From Desulfobacteraceae bacterium (lineage in GTDB: Bacteria; Desulfobacterota; DSM-4660; Desulfatiglandales; Desulfatiglandaceae), in NCBI GenBank assembly GCA_011042035.1, contig DQZA01000028.1, positions 1 to 17,177 on the forward strand: a stretch of 17,177 nt of DNA, given 5' to 3'. Under the pieces are notes generated by a model. The model was not told the origin of the DNA, made no database searches, and saw only the letters and a list, made by a program, of their open reading frames with translations. Numbering within the stretch: position 1 is the first letter of the stretch; the number at the start of each line of letters is the position of its first letter. Both the position numbers and the translations under genes were made by a program. Positions 1-7,679 of the stretch are shown one piece after another.

Positions 1-1
1 A

Positions 2-397
2 GGTCTTAGCTCTGCTGACAATCGGTGGGTAGTACTGTACCCGGAACGTCAAACCGCATTGAGGATAGGCAAAAGAAAGGATCCTCAGCCAGTAATCCTT
101 GAAATTCTGGCCCTCAAGGCGCACAGAAATGGTATTCCCTTGTTTCGTTTCGGCTCTCTTTACCTTGCAAAGCAGATCGCGCCGCAGTATATTGGCGGAC
201 CACTGCCCCCTAAACAGGAGCCAAAAAAGGTAGCTGCGCCCACGAAACCTCTGCAAAAAATACAAATGGATATCGGTGCCGGCACCTTTCAGCTTGACAT
301 TAGTAGGGACCCCGATCCCATGAGGAGGGCAAAGGGGAGGAAGCCCAGGGGATGGAAAGAGGAGGCCAGAAAGATGCGAAGGAGAAGAAAGAGATAA
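2..397 (+). CDS. kptA: RNA 2'-phosphotransferase, KptA/Tpt1-like (5'-truncated by window edge)
   Basis: The frame is open from base 2, so this is the C-terminal part of a gene that begins outside the window; the TTG at 59 is probably internal. The visible protein contains RWVVLYPERQTALRIG, then PVILEI, an alanine/histidine helix and LYLAKQIAPQYI. This matches, in order, the KptA/Tpt1 pattern of a short strand, a TALxVG helix, VVLxIDA and GVWLTxxVPPxYL. Family members move the 2'-phosphate of RNA onto NAD+, releasing nicotinamide and ADP-ribose cyclic phosphate. The Arg-His catalytic residues of the N-terminal half lie outside the window, so activity cannot be judged. About 60 residues follow the usual family end, finishing in a very basic Lys/Arg tail, perhaps for RNA binding. 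The stop is 18 bases before pncB, with a GGAGGAGG ribosome site between, suggesting cotranscription. The family call is by eye; the tail is unusual. Confidence 0.7.
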   Translation, partial: GLSSADNRWVVLYPERQTALRIGKRKDPQPVILEILALKAHRNGIPLFRFGSLYLAKQIAPQYIGGPLPPKQEPKKVAAPTKPLQKIQMDIGAGTFQLDISRDPDPMRRAKGRKPRGWKEEARKMRRRRKR

Positions 398-415
398 TGA
401 GGAGGAGGCGTACCC

Positions 416-1876
416 ATGTGGACAAAATGGGCCCTGCTTACTGATCTGTACCAGCTGACCATGGTGGGCGGTTATGTAAAGGAAGGTAAGGTAGATCAAT
501 GGGCAAATTTTGATTATTTTTTTAGAAAGATCCCGGACCAGGGTGGTTTTTGTATAGTGGCCGGTCTTGAGGATGTAATCCGATATCTAAAAACACTGCA
601 CTTCACCCAAAAAGATCTTTCCTATCTTGAACGCACTGGTCTATTTACAAAGGATTTCCTCCTCTATTTAAAGGACTTTAAATTTACTGGCCACATCTGG
701 GCCATCCCCGAAGGAACAATTGTATTTCCCCATGAGCCCCTCATACGGGTGACCGCTCCCTTGCCCGAGGCCCAGCTTATAGAAACTACGATCCTCAACA
801 TAATGAATTTTCAAACCCTCATAGCCACCAAGGCCGCTCGTATCCGCCACGCGGCCCAAAACGATCCCGTGGTTGACTTTGGCCTTAGGCGGGCCCATGG
901 CCCAGACGGGGCACTGATGGCATCCAGAGCTGCCTATGTGGGGGGTATCGAAGGTACATCTAACGTCCTAGCAGGGCAGATTTACGGTATACCCATAAGA
1001 GGCACCCACGCCCACTCCTGGGTGGAGAGCTTCCCCAGTGAATTGGAGGCGTTTCGAGCCTATGCAAGGGTCTATCCCGACTCCTGCGTCCTCCTTGTGG
1101 ACACCTACGACACACTGCGAAGCGGTGTACCCAATGCCATAAGAGTGGGAAAGGAGCTCCAGGAAAAAGGTTATAGGCTCCAGGGAATTCGGCTGGATAG
1201 CGGGGACCTTGCATATCTCAGCAAAGAAGCTAGAAAAATGCTTGACGAGGCCGGGTTGGAAGATACGGTTATAGTTGCTTCCAGTGACCTAGACGAATGG
1301 CTCATAGAGAGCCTAAAGCGCCAGGGGGCCAAGATAGACCTTTGGGGGGTAGGCACCCGGTTGGTTACCTCTTACTCTACCCCAGCGCTGGGAGGTGTAT
1401 ACAAGCTCACGGCCCTGGATGAAAACGGCAAGAAGATGGTGCCAAAGATAAAGAGGTCAGACAACCCAGAAAAGATAACCAATCCAGGAGTAAAGAAACT
1501 TGTGCGTGTGTTCGACAGGCGGGGTCAAATGCGCGGAGACGTGCTTTTCTTGGAAGAAGAAGAGTTACCACGCGGGCGCTCCTTCAGAGTTTATCACCCC
1601 ATGTTCGCCCACGTGTTTAAAAAATACCCGCGCCATTTCACTATGGAGGAGCTCCTAGTACCCGTGTTCCACCAAGGGGAATTGGTTTACGAGTGCCCCT
1701 CGCTACACAAGATAAGGGGGCATACCTTGGCTGGTCTTGAGCACTTAGATGATGCTTACAAGCGTTTCCACAATCCCCACACCTATCATGTAAGCCTCAG
1801 CACCAAGCTTTTCAAGACAAAGCAGCGGTTGCTCAAGAAGGCCACAAAAACCGTTACCTTGGTCTCCAATTCCTAA
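416..1876 (+). CDS. pncB: Nicotinate phosphoribosyltransferase
   Basis: Catalyses nicotinate + PRPP + ATP to nicotinate mononucleotide, the entry step of NAD salvage (Preiss-Handler route), in the cytoplasm. The 486-residue length fits the bacterial family. Visible signatures are LLTDLYQLTM at 8-17, the FDYFFRK...GGF segment near 32-45, the VVDFGLRRAHGPDGA block at 152-166, GGIEGTSN at 176-183, GTHAHSWV at 196-203 (His200 aligns with the histidine phosphorylated in the cycle), DTYDTLRSG near 229 and RLDSGDL at 259-265 for PRPP/phosphate binding. The ATG at 416 follows GGAGGAGG at a good distance. It sits 18 bases after a gene for an NAD-consuming RNA phosphotransferase that releases nicotinamide, so the two may be linked through NAD turnover (inference; a nicotinamidase would still be needed). 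The stop lies 8 bases from the end of convergent mtaB. Confidence 0.95.
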   Translation: MWTKWALLTDLYQLTMVGGYVKEGKVDQWANFDYFFRKIPDQGGFCIVAGLEDVIRYLKTLHFTQKDLSYLERTGLFTKDFLLYLKDFKFTGHIWAIPEGTIVFPHEPLIRVTAPLPEAQLIETTILNIMNFQTLIATKAARIRHAAQNDPVVDFGLRRAHGPDGALMASRAAYVGGIEGTSNVLAGQIYGIPIRGTHAHSWVESFPSELEAFRAYARVYPDSCVLLVDTYDTLRSGVPNAIRVGKELQEKGYRLQGIRLDSGDLAYLSKEARKMLDEAGLEDTVIVASSDLDEWLIESLKRQGAKIDLWGVGTRLVTSYSTPALGGVYKLTALDENGKKMVPKIKRSDNPEKITNPGVKKLVRVFDRRGQMRGDVLFLEEEELPRGRSFRVYHPMFAHVFKKYPRHFTMEELLVPVFHQGELVYECPSLHKIRGHTLAGLEHLDDAYKRFHNPHTYHVSLSTKLFKTKQRLLKKATKTVTLVSNS

Positions 1877-1884
1877 TATCACGG

Positions 1885-3210
1885 CTAAGGATGAAAGGTG
1901 TTTTCGGCTTCTTCTACGTCCAGGTATTCTTTCCTTAATAATAACCTTGTCATTTCACCTGGGTTGCAATGCGAAGGGAACCTCACGCTTAGGTAATTAT
2001 CCGTTAGGCCCTGGACCACAGGGGGATGCTCCTCTTCCCACTTCTCCACTAATACTTCAAACTCTATACCAACGCATAAGTTCCAGAAATCAGCCCTTTT
2101 TCTCAGGCCCAGATCTCTCATGCACCTTGCGCGCTGCTTCACCACATCAGGAGGGATAGGGTTACCCAGTTTCTCTGCCGGGGTACCCTTCCTTGGTGAA
2201 TAAGGAAAAACATGGAGGTAAGATACAGGCAAGGACTTTGCAAGCTTAAGGGTGTTTTGAAATTCCTTCTCCCCTTCAAATGGAAACCCAACCATCACAT
2301 CAGCACCAATCGCAGCAAGTGGTACTTTTTCCCTTATCTTTAATATGAGGCTGCGGTAATCCTCCGGGCTGTACGTCCTGCCCATGGCCTTGAGCACCCT
2401 TGCATCCCCGCTTTGAAGGGGCACGTGAAAATGCCTGCAAAGCCATGGTTCCGAGGCAACCATTTCTATGATAGCATCATTTATCTCGCCAGGCTCCAGC
2501 GAGCTTAGCCTTATCCTTAGCGGAAACTGTCTCTTGCCTATCTCTGCCAATAGCCCCGCCAGGTCTGTTTCTTGATGCAGATCCACTCCGTACTTCCCCA
2601 AGTGAATCCCGGTCAATACCACTTCCTTAAACCCCTGATCTGCAAGACCCTCCAGGCTCCATAACACATGGTCCAGTTCAAGGCTCCTATAGGGTCCTCT
2701 AGCGCGAGGCACTATGCAGTAGCTGCAGAAGGTCTCGCATCCATCCTGAACTTTCAGATAGGCCCTGGTCCTCTCTGCGAAATTCTTTACCTCCAAGGGC
2801 TCCAATGGTACTCGGCCCGCAAAAGGCTTTACAAAAAGTTGGGGCCTATCCCTTGGCCCCCGCATACTCACAAGCTCTGGAAGGGCATATTTCAGGGTAT
2901 TTCCTATTATCATATCCAGGCCCTCTATCTCACCCAATTCCTCAGGATAGACTTGGGCATAGCATCCTGCTGCCACTACAAGGGCACCCGGGTTTTCTCG
3001 TATAAACCGTCTAATTGCCTGTCTTGATTGATGAGAGGCCTTTTGGGTTACAATACAAGTATTGACAATAGCCAGGCCACATGGGTCTTCCCTCGCTTCC
3101 TCCCAGCCCATGTCTTCAAGGGCAGTACGGAAAAATGCAGACTCCCACTGGTTCACCTTGCAACCAAGGGTGAATATTTTGAATGTCTTCGTATGCATTT
3201 GTTTATTCAT
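1885..3210 (-). CDS. mtaB: tRNA (t6A37) C2-methylthiotransferase MtaB
   Basis: Radical SAM enzyme that adds a methylthio group to t6A at position 37 of ANN-decoding tRNAs. The N-terminal UPF0004 domain shows TLGCKVNQWES, whose KVNQ is typical of MtaB rather than MiaB or RimO. Its auxiliary 4Fe-4S cysteines are Cys17, Cys52 (NTCIVT) and Cys83 (AGCYAQ). The radical SAM cluster motif is Cys158-x3-Cys162-x2-Cys165 within QDGCETFCSYCIVPRARG. The C-terminal ~60 residues form the TRAM-like RNA-binding part. At 441 residues it is near the B. subtilis family member. The start at 3210 has AGGTGA about 8 bases upstream; a second Met four residues later is possible but less well placed. It is the last gene on the minus strand after the aminotransferase and NIL-ferredoxin genes, separated from the latter by 167 bases holding a hairpin repeat. 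No convincing promoter was seen directly upstream. Confidence 0.93.
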   Translation of the reverse strand: MNKQMHTKTFKIFTLGCKVNQWESAFFRTALEDMGWEEAREDPCGLAIVNTCIVTQKASHQSRQAIRRFIRENPGALVVAAGCYAQVYPEELGEIEGLDMIIGNTLKYALPELVSMRGPRDRPQLFVKPFAGRVPLEPLEVKNFAERTRAYLKVQDGCETFCSYCIVPRARGPYRSLELDHVLWSLEGLADQGFKEVVLTGIHLGKYGVDLHQETDLAGLLAEIGKRQFPLRIRLSSLEPGEINDAIIEMVASEPWLCRHFHVPLQSGDARVLKAMGRTYSPEDYRSLILKIREKVPLAAIGADVMVGFPFEGEKEFQNTLKLAKSLPVSYLHVFPYSPRKGTPAEKLGNPIPPDVVKQRARCMRDLGLRKRADFWNLCVGIEFEVLVEKWEEEHPPVVQGLTDNYLSVRFPSHCNPGEMTRLLLRKEYLDVEEAENTFHP

Positions 3211-3268
3211 GCACTCACCTGCTTTACCCTTTGAAATGACCTGGTAGCAGCAAGACTTTTATTTGGGT

Positions 3269-3352
3269 GAATATCGAATATCGAATAATGAACAGCAGAA
3301 TGATGAAGTGTTTACTTCGACATTCGATATTCGTAATTCGTCATTCTGCGGT
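3269..3352. repeat. Imperfect inverted repeat, hairpin/MITE-like intergenic element
   Basis: Two AT-rich arms of about 40 bases (3269-3310 and 3312-3352) are imperfect reverse complements. GAATATCGAATATCGAATAA-type sequence on the left pairs with TTCGATATTCGTAATTCG-type sequence on the right, around a loop near 3308-3314. The inner 12 bases match at 10 positions and the outer parts match with one gap. Short GAATATCGA units also repeat in tandem. The element lies between mtaB and the NIL-ferredoxin gene, and its composition is unlike both. Similar GAATATCGAA hairpins are common as dispersed intergenic repeats in environmental bacterial genomes (from memory, not searched). RNA across it would fold strongly, so it could dampen read-through into mtaB. 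Confidence 0.7.
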
Positions 3353-3377
3353 TCCCATGGTAAGAAACAGGAGCTCC

Positions 3378-3803
3378 TCAATAAAGCAAGCTCCTATTAA
3401 ACCTCACTGTCATCGCATGGGCGGGGCAGGCAATTACGCATACCTCACAGGCACTGCACTTCTCATGGTCAAACATCACTTCCATCTCAGGCCTCTTAAT
3501 GTAAAGCGCACCCGTCGGACAAACAGCCGTGCAGGCCCCACAATGAAAGCATACATTTTCGTTGCGCTTTATGTCCTGGGCAATACTTTCGACCTTCACA
3601 CCCAGGCTCTTCAAATACCGTACCCCTTGCTGAAAGTTTTTCCTTTGCCCCTTTAATTCCAATACCAGCAGCCCCTCTTTCCTGGGGTAGATGGTGGCCT
3701 TGAGGATATTGAAGGAAAGGTCGAACTTTTGCACAAGGTTCGAAACCACTGGCTCGTTGACAAGTTTCTTGGGAAATCTCAGTGACAATACCTTGGAGTA
3801 CAT
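3378..3803 (-). CDS. NIL domain plus 2x[4Fe-4S] ferredoxin protein
   Basis: A 141-residue two-part protein. Residues ~1-75 match the NIL ligand-binding domain known from the C-terminus of MetN methionine transporters (strand YSKVLSLRF, NEPVVSNLV helix, FNILKATI). Residues 80-130 form a bacterial-type ferredoxin with two complete [4Fe-4S] motifs: Cys85-x2-Cys88-x2-Cys91-x3-Cys95-Pro and Cys116-x2-Cys119-x2-Cys122-x3-Cys126-Pro. NIL-ferredoxins of this architecture take part, with a DUF39 protein, in making homocysteine from aspartate semialdehyde in methanogens and in sulfate reducers such as Desulfovibrio (established for relatives). No DUF39 gene is in this window. The start at 3803 has AGGAGGGA upstream. 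It lies 36 bases after the aminotransferase gene on the same strand, so the two are probably cotranscribed. Cytoplasmic; no signal peptide. The exact role here is inferred. Confidence 0.85.
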   Translation of the reverse strand: MYSKVLSLRFPKKLVNEPVVSNLVQKFDLSFNILKATIYPRKEGLLVLELKGQRKNFQQGVRYLKSLGVKVESIAQDIKRNENVCFHCGACTAVCPTGALYIKRPEMEVMFDHEKCSACEVCVIACPAHAMTVRFNRSLLY

Positions 3804-3839
3804 GGCTGACTCCCTCCTAATCCCTCCGCCTTATGCCAA

Positions 3840-5027
3840 TCACTGGCCCTTTACTGCCTTTATAGCCTTTTCAAAGCCAGGCAAGGCGTTCTCTATCACT
3901 TTCTCGCTCACGCAATATGCTATCCTGAGATGCCCCGGCCCCCCAAACCCGCTGCCAGGGACCGTTAGGATGTTTTGTTCCTGCAGTTGACGCACAAATT
4001 CTACGTCATCCTCTATGGGTGTCCTAGGAAAAAGATAGAACGCACCTTGAGGTCGAGCGAACTCATAGCCAAAGGATTCAAAGGCATCGCATAGCATGTC
4101 TCTTCTCTTCTGGTAGATGCCAACATCCACCCTGTCGTTCAGCAGCCTGGCTATGGCCCTTTGCATGAAAGCAGGTGCATTAACATATCCCAAGGTCCTA
4201 TTAGACAGTACCATTCCGCCAATTACCATTTCTTTGTCTGATACCTCCGGATGCACCGCAGCGTACCCGATCCTTTCCCCGGGCAGCGAAAGGTCTTTGG
4301 AGAATGAGGTGGCAACAAAGGTCTCGTTATAGGCGTCGAAAACGCTTGGAACTGATATGCCGTCATAAACAATGTTGCGGTACGGCTCATCGGATATCAG
4401 GTAAATCACCTCGCCCCTTTTCTGGCTGTAATGACTAAGCAGTTCCCCCAAAGAGTCCAGTTCCTCCTTGGTATAAACGCGGCCTGTTGGATTATTGGGG
4501 GAATTAATGAGCACGGCCTTGGTCTTGTTTCCTATGGCCTGCTCAATGGCATCCAAGTCAATGGAAAAATCCGCCTTTGTTGGTACGAGTTTTGGGATAC
4601 CTTGGTGATTGTCCAGGTAGAAATTGTATTCTACAAAATAGGGCTTGGGTATAATTACCTCATCTCCGGGATTCAAGATGGTCTTCAAGATAACATTCAG
4701 TGCTCCCCCTGCTCCCACGCTCATAACTATCTCATCGGCGCTAAACTTGGTTTTGTTGTAGGAATTCAAATGGTCGGCCACGGCCTGGCGAGTTTCCACG
4801 AACCCCGCATTAGGCATATATCCGTGAAGGCCCGGGGTATTATCTTCTATTAATTCCTTTAGGATGTGCTTAAATGAATGCGGTGGTTCCAGATCCGGGT
4901 TTCCAAGGCTAAAGTCAAAGACATTTTCCTCCCCGTAAAGCTCCTTTCTCCGTTTGCCCTCTTCGAACATCTTTCTGATCCACGAGGACCTCTTGATAGA
5001 TTCCTGAATTCTCGTTGATACAGCCAT
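3840..5027 (-). CDS. Class I/II PLP-dependent aminotransferase (aspartate aminotransferase family)
   Basis: A fold-type I PLP enzyme of 395 residues, normal family length. Signatures are NSPNNPTGRVY at 175-185, SDEPY at 212-216 (Asp213 for the pyridine nitrogen, Tyr216), SFSKDLSLPGERIGY at 241-255 with the Schiff-base Lys244, and LRIAY with Arg368 for the substrate alpha-carboxylate. The GYMPNAG segment near 69-75 is the usual cofactor-side loop. These features define the family but not the substrate; aspartate, alanine or another amino acid is possible. The ATG at 5027 follows a GGGGAGGGA ribosome site. It is the first gene of a minus-strand unit with the NIL-ferredoxin, which suggests a link to aspartate/methionine-family amino acid metabolism (inference). 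A sigma70-like promoter is proposed 58-85 bases upstream. Confidence 0.88.
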   Translation of the reverse strand: MAVSTRIQESIKRSSWIRKMFEEGKRRKELYGEENVFDFSLGNPDLEPPHSFKHILKELIEDNTPGLHGYMPNAGFVETRQAVADHLNSYNKTKFSADEIVMSVGAGGALNVILKTILNPGDEVIIPKPYFVEYNFYLDNHQGIPKLVPTKADFSIDLDAIEQAIGNKTKAVLINSPNNPTGRVYTKEELDSLGELLSHYSQKRGEVIYLISDEPYRNIVYDGISVPSVFDAYNETFVATSFSKDLSLPGERIGYAAVHPEVSDKEMVIGGMVLSNRTLGYVNAPAFMQRAIARLLNDRVDVGIYQKRRDMLCDAFESFGYEFARPQGAFYLFPRTPIEDDVEFVRQLQEQNILTVPGSGFGGPGHLRIAYCVSEKVIENALPGFEKAIKAVKGQ

Positions 5028-5084
5028 TAAATCCCTCCCCCTTTTGTTTTGTCCTCAGATTATCATTTTTTCAAAAAATAAGTA

Positions 5085-5112
5085 ACCATACCTCATTCAT
5101 GCCCCTTGTCAA
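5085..5112 (-). promoter_or_regulatory. Candidate sigma70 promoter for the aminotransferase/NIL-ferredoxin unit
   Basis: On the minus strand, TTGACA (5112-5107) is followed after 16 bases by TATGGT (5090-5085). That is a perfect -35 and a 4/6 -10 box. Initiation near 5078 would give a leader of about 50 bases before the ATG at 5027. Called by eye. Confidence 0.5.
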
Positions 5113-5164
5113 CGAAAAACCTCTTTTAGATGCGTTGGCCAATAGGCTAAAATCATCACGTGCC

Positions 5165-5193
5165 TTGACACCCTGCGAGCTTTTGATTAGTTT
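5165..5193 (+). promoter_or_regulatory. Weak candidate promoter for the phosphofructokinase gene
   Basis: A perfect TTGACA at 5165-5170 is followed after 17 bases by TAGTTT at 5188-5193, a 3/6 match to -10. It lies 48 bases upstream of the ATG at 5241, in the gap shared with the divergent aminotransferase gene. The weak -10 makes this tentative. Confidence 0.25.
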
Positions 5194-5240
5194 GAAATTA
5201 TGGTGAGTTATACTTGAACAGATGGAGGTAACGAGCGCTA

Positions 5241-6407
5241 ATGACCAAGACAGGAACTACCATTGCCATCCTGACAGGTGGAGGAGATGTCCCGGGGCTT
5301 AATGCATGCATAAAGACCCTGGTTTACCGAGGAAAAAGCGAAGGTCTCAGGGTGCTGGGTATCCGCCGGGGTTGGAGAGGCCTCCTAGATTACAACCCTC
5401 ATGACCCCGCCACCGCTCCACACTGTTACAGTGAACTCCAGCCCGTGGAGGTCAGAACCATTGATCGATACGGGGGCACGTATCTTCATACCTCTAGAAC
5501 CAATCCCAGTGCTACGCGGAAAAAGGACGCTCCTGACTTTTTGAAGGACCAATTTCATACTGACGACGATGTAATTGACTTTACAGATCACGTTATTAAG
5601 AACCTTCAGGTACTGGAGGTAGATGCTGTTATACCCATTGGCGGAGACGATACCCTGAGTTTTGCCGAGAGACTCCACAGGGAAGGATTTCCTGTCATAG
5701 GAATCCCTAAGACAATGGACAACGACGTGTTCGGCACTGACTACTGTATTGGGTTTTCCACTGCCGTAACCAGAGGAGTCGACTTTATTCATGCCCTTAG
5801 AACCTGTGCCGGATCCCATGAAAGGATAGCTGTTATCGAGTTATTTGGAAGATATTGCGGTGAGACCTCCCTTGTTTCCGCTTATCTGGCTGGCGTGGAT
5901 AGAGCCATTATTTCTGAGGTGCCATTCGACCCCGAGAAATTGGCGGAACTTGTGCTGAAGGACAAAAAGTCAAATCCAAAAAACTATGCCATGGTAACCA
6001 TATCAGAAGGTGCTCGGATGATAGGGGGCGACATGTTGGTCTCCGGGGAATCCGACCCATACGGTCACAGGAAACTCGGCGGGATAGGCGAAAAAACGGG
6101 CGAGCTTCTTAAGGAATTAACCGGTGAGGATGTCTTGAATCAGAGGCTTTCCTATCTCATGAGGAGCGGCCCCCCTGACTCATTGGACCTCATGGTAGCA
6201 GTAAATTTTGCCAATATGGCCATTGATCTCTTCCTAAGGGAAACTTACGGGAGGCTTGTAGCCTTGAGCAGGGGTATTTACACTGATATTCCCATTAGCA
6301 CCATCACCACGGGACAAAAGAGAGTCGATGTGAGAGAGCTATACGACGTAGAGGAATATCGGCCTAAGGTAAGGCACGTGGGAGCCAAACCCATGTTTCT
6401 TTACTAA
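5241..6407 (+). CDS. pfp: 6-phosphofructokinase, group III, predicted pyrophosphate-dependent
   Basis: Phosphorylates fructose 6-phosphate to the 1,6-bisphosphate in glycolysis. The 388-residue chain begins with LTGGGDVPGLNA at 11-22, the nucleotide/PPi loop. It carries GGDDT at 134-138 and PKTMDND at 156-162 (catalytic Asp within TMDND), GFSTA at 171-175 and ELFGRYCG at 200-207. In this superfamily ATP enzymes have Gly in the fourth position of GGDG and PGTIDND. Asp at the first site and Lys at the second (here Asp137 and Lys157) mark PPi-dependent enzymes, which run the step reversibly. Hence PPi (EC 2.7.1.90) is predicted as donor rather than ATP; this is inference from residues. The ATG at 5241 has GGAGGT about 11 bases upstream. 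The gene stands alone on the plus strand, divergent from the aminotransferase gene. Confidence 0.85.
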   Translation: MTKTGTTIAILTGGGDVPGLNACIKTLVYRGKSEGLRVLGIRRGWRGLLDYNPHDPATAPHCYSELQPVEVRTIDRYGGTYLHTSRTNPSATRKKDAPDFLKDQFHTDDDVIDFTDHVIKNLQVLEVDAVIPIGGDDTLSFAERLHREGFPVIGIPKTMDNDVFGTDYCIGFSTAVTRGVDFIHALRTCAGSHERIAVIELFGRYCGETSLVSAYLAGVDRAIISEVPFDPEKLAELVLKDKKSNPKNYAMVTISEGARMIGGDMLVSGESDPYGHRKLGGIGEKTGELLKELTGEDVLNQRLSYLMRSGPPDSLDLMVAVNFANMAIDLFLRETYGRLVALSRGIYTDIPISTITTGQKRVDVRELYDVEEYRPKVRHVGAKPMFLY

Positions 6408-6580
6408 CCTACCGCCCAATAATAAGCTCGCCTAGGTGCTGGTGTGCCAAAGGTAAAGGCCTGCAAGAAAAGATTAGCCCTGCCTGGTTAATTCACTCAT
6501 TTTCAGGTATGATAGGGATTAGATAACCTGGGGGCCCGTTTTGCCGCAAAGGGCCTTCGGCATTGAAGACAATCGAGACT

Positions 6581-7660
6581 ATGGCTATTGAGATAAAGAG
6601 AAATCCTACAAGAAGAATCATGATCGGGAATGTCGCTGTTGGTGGCGGTGCGCCCATAGCGGTCCAGTCTATGACCAACACTGACACAGTGGATGTAAAG
6701 TCAACGGTTCAACAGATTCAGAGACTGACCGATGCCGGCTGCGAGATAATTCGCGTGGCTGTTCCCAACGAAGCGGCCGCCAGCGCAATAAAGCATATTA
6801 AGAAAGAAATCCAAATTGCGCTTATTGCCGACATCCATTTTGACTACCGCCTTGCTATTGCCTCTGTGGAACATGGAGCTGATGCCTTAAGGATAAATCC
6901 GGGGAATATAGGCGGTAAGAACAGGCTCAAAAAGGTGGCCGAAGTTGCAGGATACCACGAAATCCCAATTCGGATTGGAGTAAATTCCGGCTCCCTAGAA
7001 AAAGAAATGTTAGAAAGGTACGCTGGTCCAACCCCGGAGGCCATGGTGGAAAGTGCGCTGAAGCACCTTGGCTTTTTGGAGAAACTTGGGTTCGATAAGG
7101 TGAAGGTATCCCTTAAGTCCTCAAGCGTCCTTGACACGATCAAGGCCTATCGCCTTTTTAGCAGCCGGTCAGATTATCCGTTGCACCTTGGCGTTACAGA
7201 GGCGGGGACACTCTTGCCCGGCCTTGTTAAGAGCGCCATAGGTATAGGCACCCTCCTGCTCGAAGGAATCGGCGATACCCTTAGGGTTTCCCTTACATCC
7301 GATCCGCTCCAAGAGGTCAGGGCTGGCTATGAAATTTTGCGGGCACTTGATCTTCGTCACCGGGGGCCAGAAATCATCTCGTGTCCTACGTGCGGCAGGT
7401 GCGAGATAGATCTCTTTCGAGTGGTTAACGAAGTAGAACAGAAACTCATCAGCATGAACGCCTCTCCCAAGATCGCAATAATGGGATGCGTGGTCAATGG
7501 ACCCGGCGAAGCAAAAGAGGCTGACATTGGTGTAGCTGGCGGCCGAGGCCAGGGGATTCTTTTCAAGAGGGGAAAGGTGGTCAAGAAGATTCCCGAGGAT
7601 CAGTTGGTGCGCGTGCTCATTCAAGAGGTTAGAGCTATGGTAAAAAATTCCAGTAAGTGA
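6581..7660 (+). CDS. ispG: (E)-4-hydroxy-3-methylbut-2-enyl-diphosphate synthase
   Basis: IspG (GcpE) reductively converts methylerythritol cyclodiphosphate to HMBPP, the penultimate step of the MEP isoprenoid pathway, using a [4Fe-4S] cluster. I chose the ATG at 6581 (359 residues), giving a start MAIEIKRNPTRRIMIGN that aligns with known IspG N-termini. A TTG at 6563 in frame would add six residues. The TIM-barrel part holds GGGAPIAVQSMTNTDT and ADIHFDYRLA. The cluster domain holds SCPTCGRC (Cys268, Cys271 in this numbering) and MGCVVNGPGEA (Cys303 and the active-site Glu310). No large middle insert is present, as in most non-plastid bacterial forms. No strong ribosome site precedes the ATG. 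A TATGAT at 6508-6513 could be a -10 box but its -35 is poor. The leader has GC-rich palindromic bits near 6530-6560. proS follows 19 bases later. Confidence 0.95.
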   Translation: MAIEIKRNPTRRIMIGNVAVGGGAPIAVQSMTNTDTVDVKSTVQQIQRLTDAGCEIIRVAVPNEAAASAIKHIKKEIQIALIADIHFDYRLAIASVEHGADALRINPGNIGGKNRLKKVAEVAGYHEIPIRIGVNSGSLEKEMLERYAGPTPEAMVESALKHLGFLEKLGFDKVKVSLKSSSVLDTIKAYRLFSSRSDYPLHLGVTEAGTLLPGLVKSAIGIGTLLLEGIGDTLRVSLTSDPLQEVRAGYEILRALDLRHRGPEIISCPTCGRCEIDLFRVVNEVEQKLISMNASPKIAIMGCVVNGPGEAKEADIGVAGGRGQGILFKRGKVVKKIPEDQLVRVLIQEVRAMVKNSSK

Positions 7661-7679
7661 AAGGAGGAGAATTAACTCA

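Noticed and set aside
3267..3656. Plus-strand frame of 129 codons starting in the hairpin repeat
   Set aside because: It lies antisense to the NIL-ferredoxin gene, and its first residues come from repeat sequence; the minus-strand gene has complete Fe-S motifs.
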